Shown here in pieces: positions 6,832 through 13,556 of a stretch of DNA of 16,840 nucleotides. The position numbers and the translations under genes are program-made. Below the pieces are notes generated by a model that did no database searches, had not been told where the DNA came from, and saw only the letters and a program-made list of their open reading frames with translations. The number at the start of each line of letters is the position of its first letter. The stretch's first letter is position 1. This DNA is from an uncultured Clostridiaceae bacterium (GTDB taxonomy: Bacteria; Bacillota; Clostridia; Oscillospirales; Ruminococcaceae), in NCBI GenBank assembly GCA_946411985.1, contig CAMKFY010000012.1:1-16840 (forward strand), in the 5' to 3' direction.

Positions 6832-8082
6832 TCAAACCTTTCTTATATACGCTCCTAAACCTGTTAACTTCCCTACTATATCTTCATAACCCCTTTCAAT
6901 ATAGCTAGTATTTTCTATTTCTGTAATGCCTTTTGCTCCTAGCGCTGCAATAACAAGCGCTGCCCCAGCACGAAGATCGCAAGCCACAACAGGCGCAGCT
7001 GTTAACCTTTTCCCGCCTTCCACAACAGCCACCTTGCCGTCTACAGTTATAACAGCGCCCATTCTGCAAAGCTCGCCTACATATTGAAACCTATTATTCC
7101 ATATGCCTTCTGTAACTATGCTTGTGCCTTTTGCTGAAGTTAAAAGAGCAGTTATTTGGGGCTGCATATCTGTTGGAAAACCAGGGTATGCTTGCGAAGT
7201 AACATCCGCTTTTTTTAAAGCATCAGCACAGCATACCCGTAAACTATTATCATATCTTGTTATATGTACACCAATGCTCTCCATTTTATTTATTATAGAC
7301 TCTAAATGCTTTATTGTAATATCTTTAATAACAACATCACCTTTTGTTATTGCTGCCATAGCCATATAGCTACCAGCCTCTATTGGGTCTGGTATTATTG
7401 TATAATTGGAGCTTTTAAGCTTGCTTACGCCTTTTATTTTTATAACATTCGTGCCGGCGCCCACAATGCAAGCTCCTATAGAATTTAAAAAATTAGCTAA
7501 ATCTACTATATGCGGCTCCTTTGCAGCATTTTCAATTATCGTAACCCCTTGCGCCATTACAGATGCTAATAATATGTTTATTGTTGCTCCAACGGATACA
7601 ACATCAAAATATATTTTTGTTCCTTGTAAATGCTTAGCTTTTAACCTAATAATTCCCCTATCTACCCTATATTCTGCGCCTAACGATTTAAAACCATTCA
7701 GATGCAAATTTATAGGCCGCACTCCAAAATTACAACCACCAGGCATAGCCACATTTGCTTCGTTAAACTTTGAAAGCAGCGCTCCGAGATAGTAATATGA
7801 AGCACGCATCTTCATAGCAAGGTTGAAAGGCACTTCGGTGGAATTTATGCTTGTGGCATCTATTATTGCAACATGCTTGCCCTGCCTATTTACAGTGGCG
7901 CCCATTTTTCTTAATATTTCAAAAGACAAATCTACGTCACTAATATTCGGTAAATTACTAAGAACGCAAGGCCCACTGGCAAGCAACGTAGCCGGTATTA
8001 TTGCTAAAGCAGCGTTTTTAGAGCCGTTTATGTTCACCTCACCTTTTAACCGCCTGCCTCCTTCTATAACAAATCTACCCAA
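6832..8082 (-). CDS. murA: UDP-N-acetylglucosamine 1-carboxyvinyltransferase
   Basis: MurA transfers enolpyruvate from PEP to UDP-GlcNAc, the first committed step of peptidoglycan synthesis, in the cytoplasm. I chose the TTG start at 8082 (416 residues). It is preceded by GAGAGGG about 10 bases upstream, and it puts the key residues at family-standard numbers: Lys22 in NGSKNAA, Cys117 in GGCNFGVRP (the fosfomycin-target cysteine), Asp305 in PTDMQPQ and Arg397 in IERG. E. coli numbers are 22, 115, 305 and 397. A GTG at 8124 would add 14 unconserved residues. The GGCNFGVRP loop, in place of GGCAIGxRP, suggests the second Firmicutes paralogue type (MurZ/MurAB). It is the first gene of a two-gene unit with walJ. 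The catalytic Cys is retained, so there is no sign of intrinsic fosfomycin resistance by that route. Confidence 0.96.
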   Translation of the reverse strand: MGRFVIEGGRRLKGEVNINGSKNAALAIIPATLLASGPCVLSNLPNISDVDLSFEILRKMGATVNRQGKHVAIIDATSINSTEVPFNLAMKMRASYYYLGALLSKFNEANVAMPGGCNFGVRPINLHLNGFKSLGAEYRVDRGIIRLKAKHLQGTKIYFDVVSVGATINILLASVMAQGVTIIENAAKEPHIVDLANFLNSIGACIVGAGTNVIKIKGVSKLKSSNYTIIPDPIEAGSYMAMAAITKGDVVIKDITIKHLESIINKMESIGVHITRYDNSLRVCCADALKKADVTSQAYPGFPTDMQPQITALLTSAKGTSIVTEGIWNNRFQYVGELCRMGAVITVDGKVAVVEGGKRLTAAPVVACDLRAGAALVIAALGAKGITEIENTSYIERGYEDIVGKLTGLGAYIRKV

Positions 8083-8156
8083 AATAGCTACACCCTCTCT
8101 CAACCAAAAAACCAAGATACCCACAAATTAGCACATATTAATATTCAAACAATTGA

Positions 8157-8185
8157 ATTATATAAAATAACAAAATAAAAATCAA
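8157..8185 (-). promoter_or_regulatory. Candidate sigma-A promoter of murA-walJ
   Basis: On the minus strand, TTGATT (8180-8185), a 17-base spacer and TATAAT (8157-8162). The predicted start near 8150 leaves a leader of roughly 70 bases before the TTG start of murA. Confidence 0.55.
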
Positions 8186-8434
8186 TTATAAAACACAAAA
8201 AAGTTTTTTATTACAAATTTAGTAAATTTATACAACAGATTTTATAGTAGGTGTTCAACCACTTCAAAAATAGCGGTAATAATAAATTTATACTAATGTA
8301 ATTGTTATATTATTACCATTTTAAAAAAATTGGTTTATAAATACAAAATTAGAAAATATGTAGTAAAATAAACAGCTATTAAACTCAGAGTTGCTAATTA
8401 ATTCTTTCAAAATATGAAAAAAGCGTTAAAAAAT

Positions 8435-8482
8435 ATAAGCTTTTAATTGTGATGTTAAAAAAATAAAAAATTAGAAGCTTAT
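8435..8482 (-). terminator. Terminator-like hairpin with no gene in front of it
   Basis: The 14-base arms 8435-8448 and 8469-8482 pair with one G-T wobble around a 20-base loop. On the minus strand the stem is followed by ATTTTTTAACGCTTTTTT, a T-rich tail. No minus-strand gene lies between here and the XRE gene, so if it works it would end an unannotated transcript. Confidence 0.35.
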
Positions 8483-8800
8483 CTACACAAATTTAAAACT
8501 AACATACAAAAATATGAAAATAAAAACATTGTTAAATTTTATTTTTTATAAGTGTGCGTAATATACATAACATTTTTTGCAATATAACTGCAAAATTTAC
8601 TACATCCAAAAAAATAATATTTTAACTCATAATTAAAAACCTATAATTTATTAAAATTTAAAACTTTGTTGCAAAAACTTAAACATTGTAACCTTCAATT
8701 TTTGAAAATATAAATCCACAAAAAGAGCTAAATAAACTACTTAAAATAAGATTTTAAATAAAATTTAGCATATTTTTATAGATATAGTTTGGTTATGCCA

Positions 8801-8833
8801 AAATTATTGTTTTATATTTAAAAACAATAATTT
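8801..8833. promoter_or_regulatory. Perfect 13-bp inverted repeat just upstream of the XRE promoter
   Basis: AAATTATTGTTTT (8801-8813) and AAAACAATAATTT (8821-8833) are exact inverted copies around a 7-base centre. The repeat ends 15 bases before the -35 box of the promoter at 8849-8877. No T tract follows on either strand, so it is more likely an operator or curved upstream element than a terminator. The regulator encoded downstream is a possible ligand (inference). Confidence 0.4.
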
Positions 8834-8848
8834 AAAATAAAACCTTTT

Positions 8849-8877
8849 TTGACAAATTAATATAAATGAATTATAAT
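8849..8877 (+). promoter_or_regulatory. Consensus sigma-A promoter for the XRE gene
   Basis: TTGACA (8849-8854), a 17-base spacer and TATAAT (8872-8877): an exact consensus match. The predicted start near 8884 leaves a leader of about 150 bases. The leader contains a foldback of CTGCCAA with TTGGCAG shortly before the ribosome site. Confidence 0.75.
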
Positions 8878-9031
8878 TTCTCAAGTTGTTTATATTTTAT
8901 ATTAAAAATAAGCTTTCAAAAATAGAAAAGCTAAACCTTATAAACTTATCGGCAACAGATGCCTAAAAATACTACTGCCAAACGTTAAACATTTTATGTG
9001 TTGGCAGCGTTAAAAATAAGGAGAGAATTAA

Positions 9032-9709
9032 ATGGATTCAAACTTTCCAAGAATTTTATCTTTGCTAAGAAAAGAAAAAGGGATAAGTCAAAAACAAGCA
9101 GCCATTAAACTCGGAGTATCACAATCACTTCTTTCGCACTACGAAAAAGGCATTAGAGAATGTGGGCTTTTATTTGTGCTAAAAGCAGCAGAGTTTTACG
9201 AAGTATCTTGCGATTATTTGCTTGGAAGATCTCCCGATAGGAAAGGAACAATAATAACAATAGATGACCTAAAAGACCAGCAGAAAGAAAATGAAGAGCC
9301 TAACTCTAAAACTTTAAAGTTAATATACAAAAAAAAGATATTATTTTGTTCTTTAAATATACTTTTTGATATATTAAACAAAGCTCAAAACATTAAATTA
9401 GTTGATGAAGTGTTTTCTTTTCTATATTTAGCTGTTTATAGAATATTTCGAATTATATTTAGAATAAATAAAAGAAATAAAAACGAAATGTTTGTTGTTA
9501 AAGATTCTGTGGCAAACCAATTTGCACAAGCTGAAATGACAAAATCTGAAGCTAAAGCAAATATTTTAGCTGAGGAAATAAATTTTAAAAAATCTGAAAA
9601 TTTAAACAATGTGGAAATAACAACAGATATTTTAGAACAAAAATACCCACAAAATCACAATGCTTTGCTAAACCTCGTAAAACATTGTGAAGCCATAATT
9701 AAAAACTAA
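9032..9709 (+). CDS. XRE-family DNA-binding regulator
   Basis: A 225-residue protein with an N-terminal Cro/C1-type helix-turn-helix (about residues 6-66). Its helix pair lies in SQKQAAIKLGVSQSLLSHYE, and the domain ends in the typical CDYLLGRSPDR. The first 70 residues closely match a small regulator I associate with Oscillospirales genomes (recollection). The remainder (about 85-225) is unrecognised: a hydrophobic/amphipathic stretch rich in Leu, Ile and Phe (about 105-145), then a charged tail. That tail could serve dimerisation or ligand sensing; nothing shows which. The ribosome site AAGGAGAG (9018-9025) is strong and fixes the ATG. It has its own consensus promoter with an inverted repeat upstream, which would suit autoregulation. 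ung follows on the same strand 120 bases later. Target genes cannot be named. Confidence 0.85.
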   Translation: MDSNFPRILSLLRKEKGISQKQAAIKLGVSQSLLSHYEKGIRECGLLFVLKAAEFYEVSCDYLLGRSPDRKGTIITIDDLKDQQKENEEPNSKTLKLIYKKKILFCSLNILFDILNKAQNIKLVDEVFSFLYLAVYRIFRIIFRINKRNKNEMFVVKDSVANQFAQAEMTKSEAKANILAEEINFKKSENLNNVEITTDILEQKYPQNHNALLNLVKHCEAIIKN

Positions 9710-9829
9710 ATCATTACCATAATATTAAAAATGTTAAAATTTATTAATATAGCATTCAAACATAAAAACAGCACTCCAACAAACTTTAAGCGCATTGCGA
9801 AGTGCTAATTCATAAATGGAAGGTTTTAA

Positions 9830-10504
9830 ATGGTTTCTATAGGGAACAGCTGGGATATATTACTAAAGGAAGAATGGTCAAAACCATATTACAAAAATTT
9901 GAGGAATATTTTAATAAAAGATTACCAAACTAAAGAAGTGTTTCCAAATAAATATAAAATATTTAATGCTCTAAAATATGTAGATTATAACTCGGTTAAA
10001 GTTGTTATTATAGGGCAAGACCCATACCACCAAAAAGGGCAAGCACACGGGCTTAGCTTTTCTGTGCCAGATGGCGTTAAACTGCCTCCATCTCTTATTA
10101 ATATATTAAAAGAAACAGAAACAGACCTCAATATAAGCCAACCCAAAAACTTTGGGAACCTCACAAAATGGGCAATGCAAGGAGTATTACTTTTAAACGC
10201 CACACTTACAGTAATAGAAAACCAACCAAATTCGCATGCAAATATAGGTTGGCAAATTCTAACCGATAGAATAATAACAATTTTAAACGCAAAACCCAAA
10301 CCCGTTGTTTTTTTGCTGTGGGGAGCCTTTGCAATAAAAAAACAGCAGTTAATACAAAACGAAAAACACCTCGTGCTCAAAGCGCCACACCCAAGCCCGC
10401 TTTCTGCTTTTAGAGGCTTTTTTGGGTGCAAACATTTTTCCAAAACTAACGAATTTTTAAAAAAACAAAACATAATCCCAATAAACTGGAAACTTCAAAA
10501 TTAA
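9830..10504 (+). CDS. ung: Uracil-DNA glycosylase (family 1)
   Basis: Ung removes uracil from DNA, starting base excision repair after cytosine deamination or dUTP incorporation. The 224-residue protein is full length. The active-site motif GQDPYH gives Asp64 and the second motif HPSPLSAFRGFFGCKHF begins at His187, the same numbers as in E. coli Ung. LLLNATLTV (120-128), the uracil-binding Asn block, is also present. The ATG is preceded by GGAAGG (9818-9823). It is in the same direction as the XRE gene and may be read from its promoter or from an unseen one in the 120-base gap. It ends 5 bases before the stop of the convergent gene 10510-11061, so the two transcripts must overlap or terminate inside the genes. 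Confidence 0.97.
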   Translation: MVSIGNSWDILLKEEWSKPYYKNLRNILIKDYQTKEVFPNKYKIFNALKYVDYNSVKVVIIGQDPYHQKGQAHGLSFSVPDGVKLPPSLINILKETETDLNISQPKNFGNLTKWAMQGVLLLNATLTVIENQPNSHANIGWQILTDRIITILNAKPKPVVFLLWGAFAIKKQQLIQNEKHLVLKAPHPSPLSAFRGFFGCKHFSKTNEFLKKQNIIPINWKLQN

Positions 10505-10509
10505 TGCCT

Positions 10510-11061
10510 TTAATATTTTTCTAGATCTCCTGAGACATGGCCATATTCACCATACGTATTCGAATTAAAACTGCTGTTGGCGTCTGAATCTTTAGACGTT
10601 AACTCTTCAGATTTGCTAACTTTATTAACATCTTTAGCCTCTTCATTTGAAATTCCATTCTCTAGTTTTTTAGATTCTTGCGGAACCTCTTCAGCCTGAG
10701 CACTAACCTTTTCACTAGTTTTTTCGCAATTTAGCAAACAGTTGCAATCTTTTTTAACGTTTCGCTTTAAATCTTCACATTCACATTTTAAATTTTTTAA
10801 CTCTTTATATAGGTAATCTATATCTTTACATATGCCAATAAATTTTTCATTTTCAAGCTCAGCTTTTAACTTTTCAATGCCATCTTTTCGTTGTTTATTA
10901 TATAAACAATAACCAATCTTAAGATACTTTCGTTCTATTTTGTTCTTCACCTTCATAATTTTTAAGCTGAGTTGAGAATATTCTATTAAATCCTGAGTTT
11001 TTTGTACTACCGTTTTAGCTATTGTTTGAGTTTTTTTCAAAAAAGAATTTGAATGTGCCAT
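10510..11061 (-). CDS. Unrecognised coiled-coil protein with a cysteine cluster
   Basis: A 183-residue protein that I cannot name. Residues about 1-95 are strongly helical and charged, with heptad-like Leu/Ile spacing (coiled coil). The opening (FLKKTQTIAKTVVQKTQDLIEYSQLS) resembles a group of small clostridial proteins in which a helix is followed by a C-terminal zinc ribbon. Here the ribbon position holds CEC, CNC and a further Cys (about 93-111), in place of two clean CPxCG knuckles. The last 70 residues are low complexity, rich in Ser, Glu, Lys and Asn, and probably disordered. There is no signal peptide or membrane segment. The start is firm: AGGAGGT (11071-11077) lies 8 bases before the ATG. 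It has its own candidate promoter and converges on ung. Whether the cysteines bind metal is unknown. Confidence 0.8.
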   Translation of the reverse strand: MAHSNSFLKKTQTIAKTVVQKTQDLIEYSQLSLKIMKVKNKIERKYLKIGYCLYNKQRKDGIEKLKAELENEKFIGICKDIDYLYKELKNLKCECEDLKRNVKKDCNCLLNCEKTSEKVSAQAEEVPQESKKLENGISNEEAKDVNKVSKSEELTSKDSDANSSFNSNTYGEYGHVSGDLEKY

Positions 11062-11126
11062 ATAAAATTACCTCCTAGAATAATTATTTATTAATTTAAA
11101 CTATTTTACACTCCACTATAAACTAA

Positions 11127-11155
11127 AGTATATTATTTAATTGTACTTTATGCAA
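11127..11155 (-). promoter_or_regulatory. Candidate promoter for the coiled-coil gene
   Basis: On the minus strand, TTGCAT (11150-11155), 17 bases and TATACT (11127-11132). The -10 is good, the -35 moderate. The predicted leader is about 60 bases. Confidence 0.45.
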
Positions 11156-11260
11156 GTAAAAGAATAATTTATTTGTAAAAATACGAAATTTAAAAATAAA
11201 ATAAGTATGTTGAAATTTAAAAGCAAACACGCAGTTTAAACAAACGCTAATAATTTCAAA

Positions 11261-11299
11261 ATTTAGTATTATACTAAATATGTACTACCATACTAGTAT
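11261..11299. promoter_or_regulatory. Two adjacent palindromes sharing the word ATACTA
   Basis: ATTTAGTAT-T-ATACTAAAT (11261-11279) is a perfect 9-bp inverted repeat. Eleven bases later ATACTAGTAT (11290-11299) is a perfect 10-bp palindrome. Both are built from ATACTA/TAGTAT. They lie about 170 bases upstream of the HU -35 box and about 105 bases upstream of the opposite promoter, so a repressor or activator could act on either gene (inference). Confidence 0.4.
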
Positions 11300-11468
11300 T
11301 AGGCTTTTAACAGAAAATATTCTACAAATTATAACCAATAGTGCTAAATTCTTGCAATATAATTTGTTTTGTAAAATTATTTTGTACTGTTAAATTTTGC
11401 AGAATATTATTACATTTACTATTTTTTAAACAACAATACAAAAAACTATAGCATATGGTAATTTTTAA

Positions 11469-11497
11469 TTGACAGCTTTAAAATGAAAGTGTATAAT
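11469..11497 (+). promoter_or_regulatory. Consensus sigma-A promoter of the HU gene
   Basis: TTGACA (11469-11474), a 17-base spacer and TATAAT (11492-11497), an exact consensus match. The start near 11504 gives a leader of about 60 bases. High expression fits an abundant nucleoid protein. Confidence 0.8.
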
Positions 11498-11563
11498 GTC
11501 GCTTGTACTATGAATTTTAGCATGAAATATGAATAATTAAAATTTTTTATGGGGGAAATGTTA

Positions 11564-11848
11564 ATGACTAAGGCAGATTTAATTAACAATATTTCTGAAA
11601 GAGTAAATAATATACCTAAAAAAGACGTCGGCAATGTTGTAAACGAATGCTTTAATGCCGTAACTAAAGCTTTGGCTGAAGGTGAAAAGGTTCAGATAGT
11701 GGGCTTTGGCACATTTGAAGTTAGGAAGCGCAAAGAAAGAAAAGGCCGCAATCCCTCAAATGGCGAAGAAATTACAATACCTGAAAGCAATGTTGCTTCC
11801 TTTAAAGCAGGAAAAGCCCTAAAAGAGGCAGTGGCACAGCAGGTTTAA
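11564..11848 (+). CDS. hup: HU-type nucleoid-associated DNA-binding protein
   Basis: HU binds and bends DNA without strict sequence preference and compacts the nucleoid as a dimer. With the ATG at 11564 the protein has 94 residues, normal for HU. The N-terminal helices (MTKADLINNISERV) are followed by VGFGTFEVRKRKERKGRNP, the beta-arm with the RNP tip motif, and the C-terminal SFKAGKALKEAV helix. The ATG at 11564 has GGGGGA 8 bases upstream. The ATG at 11549, five codons earlier in frame, would place that ribosome site inside the gene, so I reject it. It heads the rqcP-yabP-yabQ-divIC-yabR region, the same order as around yabO in Bacillus relatives, but a probable terminator follows it. Confidence 0.95.
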   Translation: MTKADLINNISERVNNIPKKDVGNVVNECFNAVTKALAEGEKVQIVGFGTFEVRKRKERKGRNPSNGEEITIPESNVASFKAGKALKEAVAQQV

Positions 11849-11886
11849 CAGCTCCTATTTTAAAAAGTTTTGCAAACCAATTTTTT

Positions 11887-11922
11887 AATTTTAACTTAAT
11901 CTTAACATTAAAAGTTAAAATT
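11887..11922 (+). terminator. Probable terminator after the HU gene
   Basis: AATTTTAACTT (11887-11897) and AAGTTAAAATT (11912-11922) form an 11-bp stem with a 14-base loop. The T tract runs from the arm to 11925. The stem is AT-rich, so some read-through into rqcP is possible. Confidence 0.5.
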
Positions 11923-12026
11923 TTTGCTATTATCTGTAATGAAATATTAGCTTCAGTTTAACAGTGTGCAGGGCTACATCAATATCTTAATTAAATTTAA
12001 AATTTATAAATTAAAAGGAGATATTT

Positions 12027-12266
12027 TTGAGGTTAGATAAATTTTTAAAGCTATCCAGATTAATAAAAAGGCGTACGGTGGCAAATAAGCTGTGTGACGC
12101 AAAAAAGGTGTCTATAAACGGCAAAGTGGCAAAGGCAGCCACAACTGTAAAGGTTAACGATGTTATTAGTTTAAATGTTGGGTCACAGGAAATTAATGTG
12201 CGCGTTGTAAAACTTTTGGAAATAACAACTAAAAGCAACGCTAGCGAAATGTATGAAATAATATAA
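12027..12266 (+). CDS. rqcP: S4-domain ribosome quality-control protein RqcP (YabO)
   Basis: RqcP (YabO, Hsp15 relative) binds obstructed 50S subunits together with RqcH and tRNA-Ala and supports addition of C-terminal alanine tails to stalled chains. The 79-residue protein is almost entirely an S4 RNA-binding domain: MRLDKFLKLSRLIKRRTVAN at the start, then VSINGKVAKAATTVKVNDVI. This is very close in layout to the 86-residue Bacillus protein; the last few residues are shorter. The start codon is TTG, supported by AAAAGGAG 6 bases upstream (12013-12020) and by the conserved first residues. It is the first of a run of five plus-strand genes; RqcH is not in the window. Confidence 0.95.
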   Translation: MRLDKFLKLSRLIKRRTVANKLCDAKKVSINGKVAKAATTVKVNDVISLNVGSQEINVRVVKLLEITTKSNASEMYEII

Positions 12267-12270
12267 TTTT

Positions 12271-12299
12271 TTATATTTTCCACATATTTTACATATTAA
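12271..12299 (+). promoter_or_regulatory. Candidate sigma-E promoter of yabP-yabQ
   Basis: TTATATT (12271-12277), 14 bases and CATATTAA (12292-12299). This approximates the mother-cell sigma-E pattern (ATA-type -35, 14-base spacer, CATA-type -10). yabP is known to be sigma-E dependent in B. subtilis. The surrounding DNA is very AT-rich, so chance matches are easy. Confidence 0.35.
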
Positions 12300-12344
12300 T
12301 TTAATATTATGTTTCAGGTATATTTTAAATATGTGGAGGGGTTT

Positions 12345-12629
12345 ATGATAGAAAGCCAAAGAAAAGATAAAATAAACCAAAATTTAGTTTTGGAGAATAG
12401 GAAAAAATTAGACGTATCAGGCGTGGAAGACGTTAGCAGCTTCGACGAAAAACAAATTACAGCATTAACTACTATGGGAATTTTAACAATAAAAGGGGTT
12501 AATCTACATATAAAAAAATTTAATAACCAAACAAATGAGTTAAACATCACCGGCCGAGTGGATGAATTAATATATTCAAACAAACAAAAACGCAATAATT
12601 TAAATTTTTTAGGTAAGATATTTAAATAA
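12345..12629 (+). CDS. yabP: Sporulation protein YabP
   Basis: YabP is a small sporulation protein of the YabP/YqfC family, made in the mother cell and needed for normal spore envelope development. From the ATG at 12345 it has 94 residues (B. subtilis 100). Family features are the LDVSGVEDVSSFDEKQI segment, then TTMGILTIKGVNLHIKKF and the C-terminal NITGRVDELIYSN followed by FLGKIFK. An in-frame ATG at 12309 would add 12 residues (MFQVYFKYVEGF), but GGAGGGG (12335-12341) just before 12345 marks the true start. Its stop codon overlaps the yabQ start by one base, so the two are translationally coupled. Confidence 0.93.
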   Translation: MIESQRKDKINQNLVLENRKKLDVSGVEDVSSFDEKQITALTTMGILTIKGVNLHIKKFNNQTNELNITGRVDELIYSNKQKRNNLNFLGKIFK

Positions 12630-13171
12630 TGTATATGGCTTTTTCTCCACCGGTGCAACTATTTTTTATTTCTATATTGTGTGGAGCAATACTTGGAATA
12701 TTTTGGGATGTAACACGAATATTAAAGCAAAATGCAACGTCTTATAAATCTGTGATTGTTTTTATATTAGATGCCGTTTTTTGTGTTACTGCTTGCGTTT
12801 TAACTTTAGTTTTTTTCTTTATGTTCACATATGGCGGGTTTAGAGGTTTTATCCTTGCAGGAGAATTAATAGGTTTTGTGCTATATTATGCTACAATAGA
12901 GAAATTTATATTTTCTGTTTTAAAGGTTGTAATAGAATTTGTAGCAAATATTTTAAATATTATATTTAAAATACCAAATTTTATAGCAGACACAATTGTA
13001 AAAATATTGAAAACTAAAATGTTCCAGTTTCTGTTTAAAAAGCAAAGCTGGAAATCTAATAAAAATGATAATAAAAAAATAAAAAATAAAAAAAAATCTT
13101 GCTTTTTTAAGCTTTATAAGTGTATAATAGAGAAAAGATTTAAATTTAAAAGGAAAGGCAAATTTAGATAG
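12629..13171 (+). CDS. yabQ: Sporulation membrane protein YabQ
   Basis: YabQ is a polytopic mother-cell membrane protein required for spore cortex formation in B. subtilis. This copy has 180 residues. An N-terminal hydrophobic segment (about 9-30, LFFISILCGAILGIFWDV) is followed by others near 42-66, 70-90 and 95-118. The C-terminal tail is strongly basic and lysine-rich. The ATG at 12629 shares its first base with the last base of the yabP stop; a second ATG six bases later (12635) is equally possible. The family is weakly conserved in sequence, so the call rests on length, membrane layout and position between yabP and divIC. Confidence 0.87.
   Translation: MYMAFSPPVQLFFISILCGAILGIFWDVTRILKQNATSYKSVIVFILDAVFCVTACVLTLVFFFMFTYGGFRGFILAGELIGFVLYYATIEKFIFSVLKVVIEFVANILNIIFKIPNFIADTIVKILKTKMFQFLFKKQSWKSNKNDNKKIKNKKKSCFFKLYKCIIEKRFKFKRKGKFR
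13099..13128 (+). promoter_or_regulatory. Candidate internal promoter for divIC-yabR
   Basis: TTGCTT (13099-13104), 18 bases and TATAAT (13123-13128), inside the 3' end of yabQ. The predicted start near 13135 gives a leader of about 65 bases. It would let the division gene be expressed in growth while yabPQ stay under sporulation control (inference). Confidence 0.4.
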
Positions 13172-13199
13172 ATTCGTAAAAATTTGTATCTTGTGTTCA

Positions 13200-13493
13200 A
13201 TGGGAAATGTTAAAATTTTAGCTATAAAGTTAAGGCGAAAAGCGTTTAAGCTGTTTATGATTTCAATAATTGTTATATTTCTAATAAAACTTTTAGATGT
13301 TCAGCAGAAAAATATAAAAAAGGAAAATGAGCTCCAAGAAATAAAGAAAAAAACAGAAGCTAAAATAAGGGAAAATGAGGATTTGCAGAATAAAATAGAT
13401 TCTGGTTTCACCGATGAATTTGTGGAAAATTTTGCTAGAGAAAACCTTAACATGTCTTACCCAAATGAGCGTGGTTTTACAATAATTTCTTAA
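13200..13493 (+). CDS. divIC: Septum formation initiator DivIC/FtsB family protein
   Basis: DivIC (FtsB relative) is a single-pass membrane protein that forms the FtsL-DivIC-DivIB (FtsLBQ) complex of the divisome. From the ATG at 13200 it has 97 residues. A short basic cytoplasmic tail is followed by one membrane helix (about 17-32, FMISIIVIFLIKLL). A Lys/Glu-rich coiled coil (about 36-66) comes next, then the characteristic C-terminal segment FVENFARENLNMSYPNERGF. A TTG at 13191 would add three residues. Neither start has a clear ribosome site, so the exact start is uncertain. The position between yabQ and yabR is the classical divIC position in Bacillus, which strengthens the call. Confidence 0.9.
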   Translation: MGNVKILAIKLRRKAFKLFMISIIVIFLIKLLDVQQKNIKKENELQEIKKKTEAKIRENEDLQNKIDSGFTDEFVENFARENLNMSYPNERGFTIIS

Positions 13494-13556
13494 GTGGTAA
13501 TTTTTTAGCTTATATTTATCAAAAATATGCAAGTAAGTGGGAGGATTTTTTACCTT

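Larger units (their letters stand above)
8186..8848. other. AT-rich gene-free spacer with several hairpins
   Basis: No open frame of useful length with a ribosome site is seen on either strand. Hairpins are present at 8275-8317 (10-bp stem GGTAATAATA), 8435-8482 (14-bp stem with one G-T pair, built on ATAAGCTT), 8575-8595 (7-bp stem TTTTGCA) and 8801-8833 (13 bp). The stretch may hold an unrecognised small RNA or may simply be decayed sequence. Confidence 0.5.
11062..11548. other. Divergent intergenic region
   Basis: This spacer separates the coiled-coil gene (minus) from the HU gene (plus). It carries a promoter for each and, midway between them, two adjacent palindromes (see 11261-11299). 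No gene is seen in it. Confidence 0.6.

Noticed and set aside
9985..10473. 162-residue open frame opposite ung
   Set aside because: Antisense to the Ung active-site motifs; a by-product of that coding sequence.
12314..12658. 114-residue open frame opposite yabP
   Set aside because: Antisense to a recognised gene with a good ribosome site; no support of its own.
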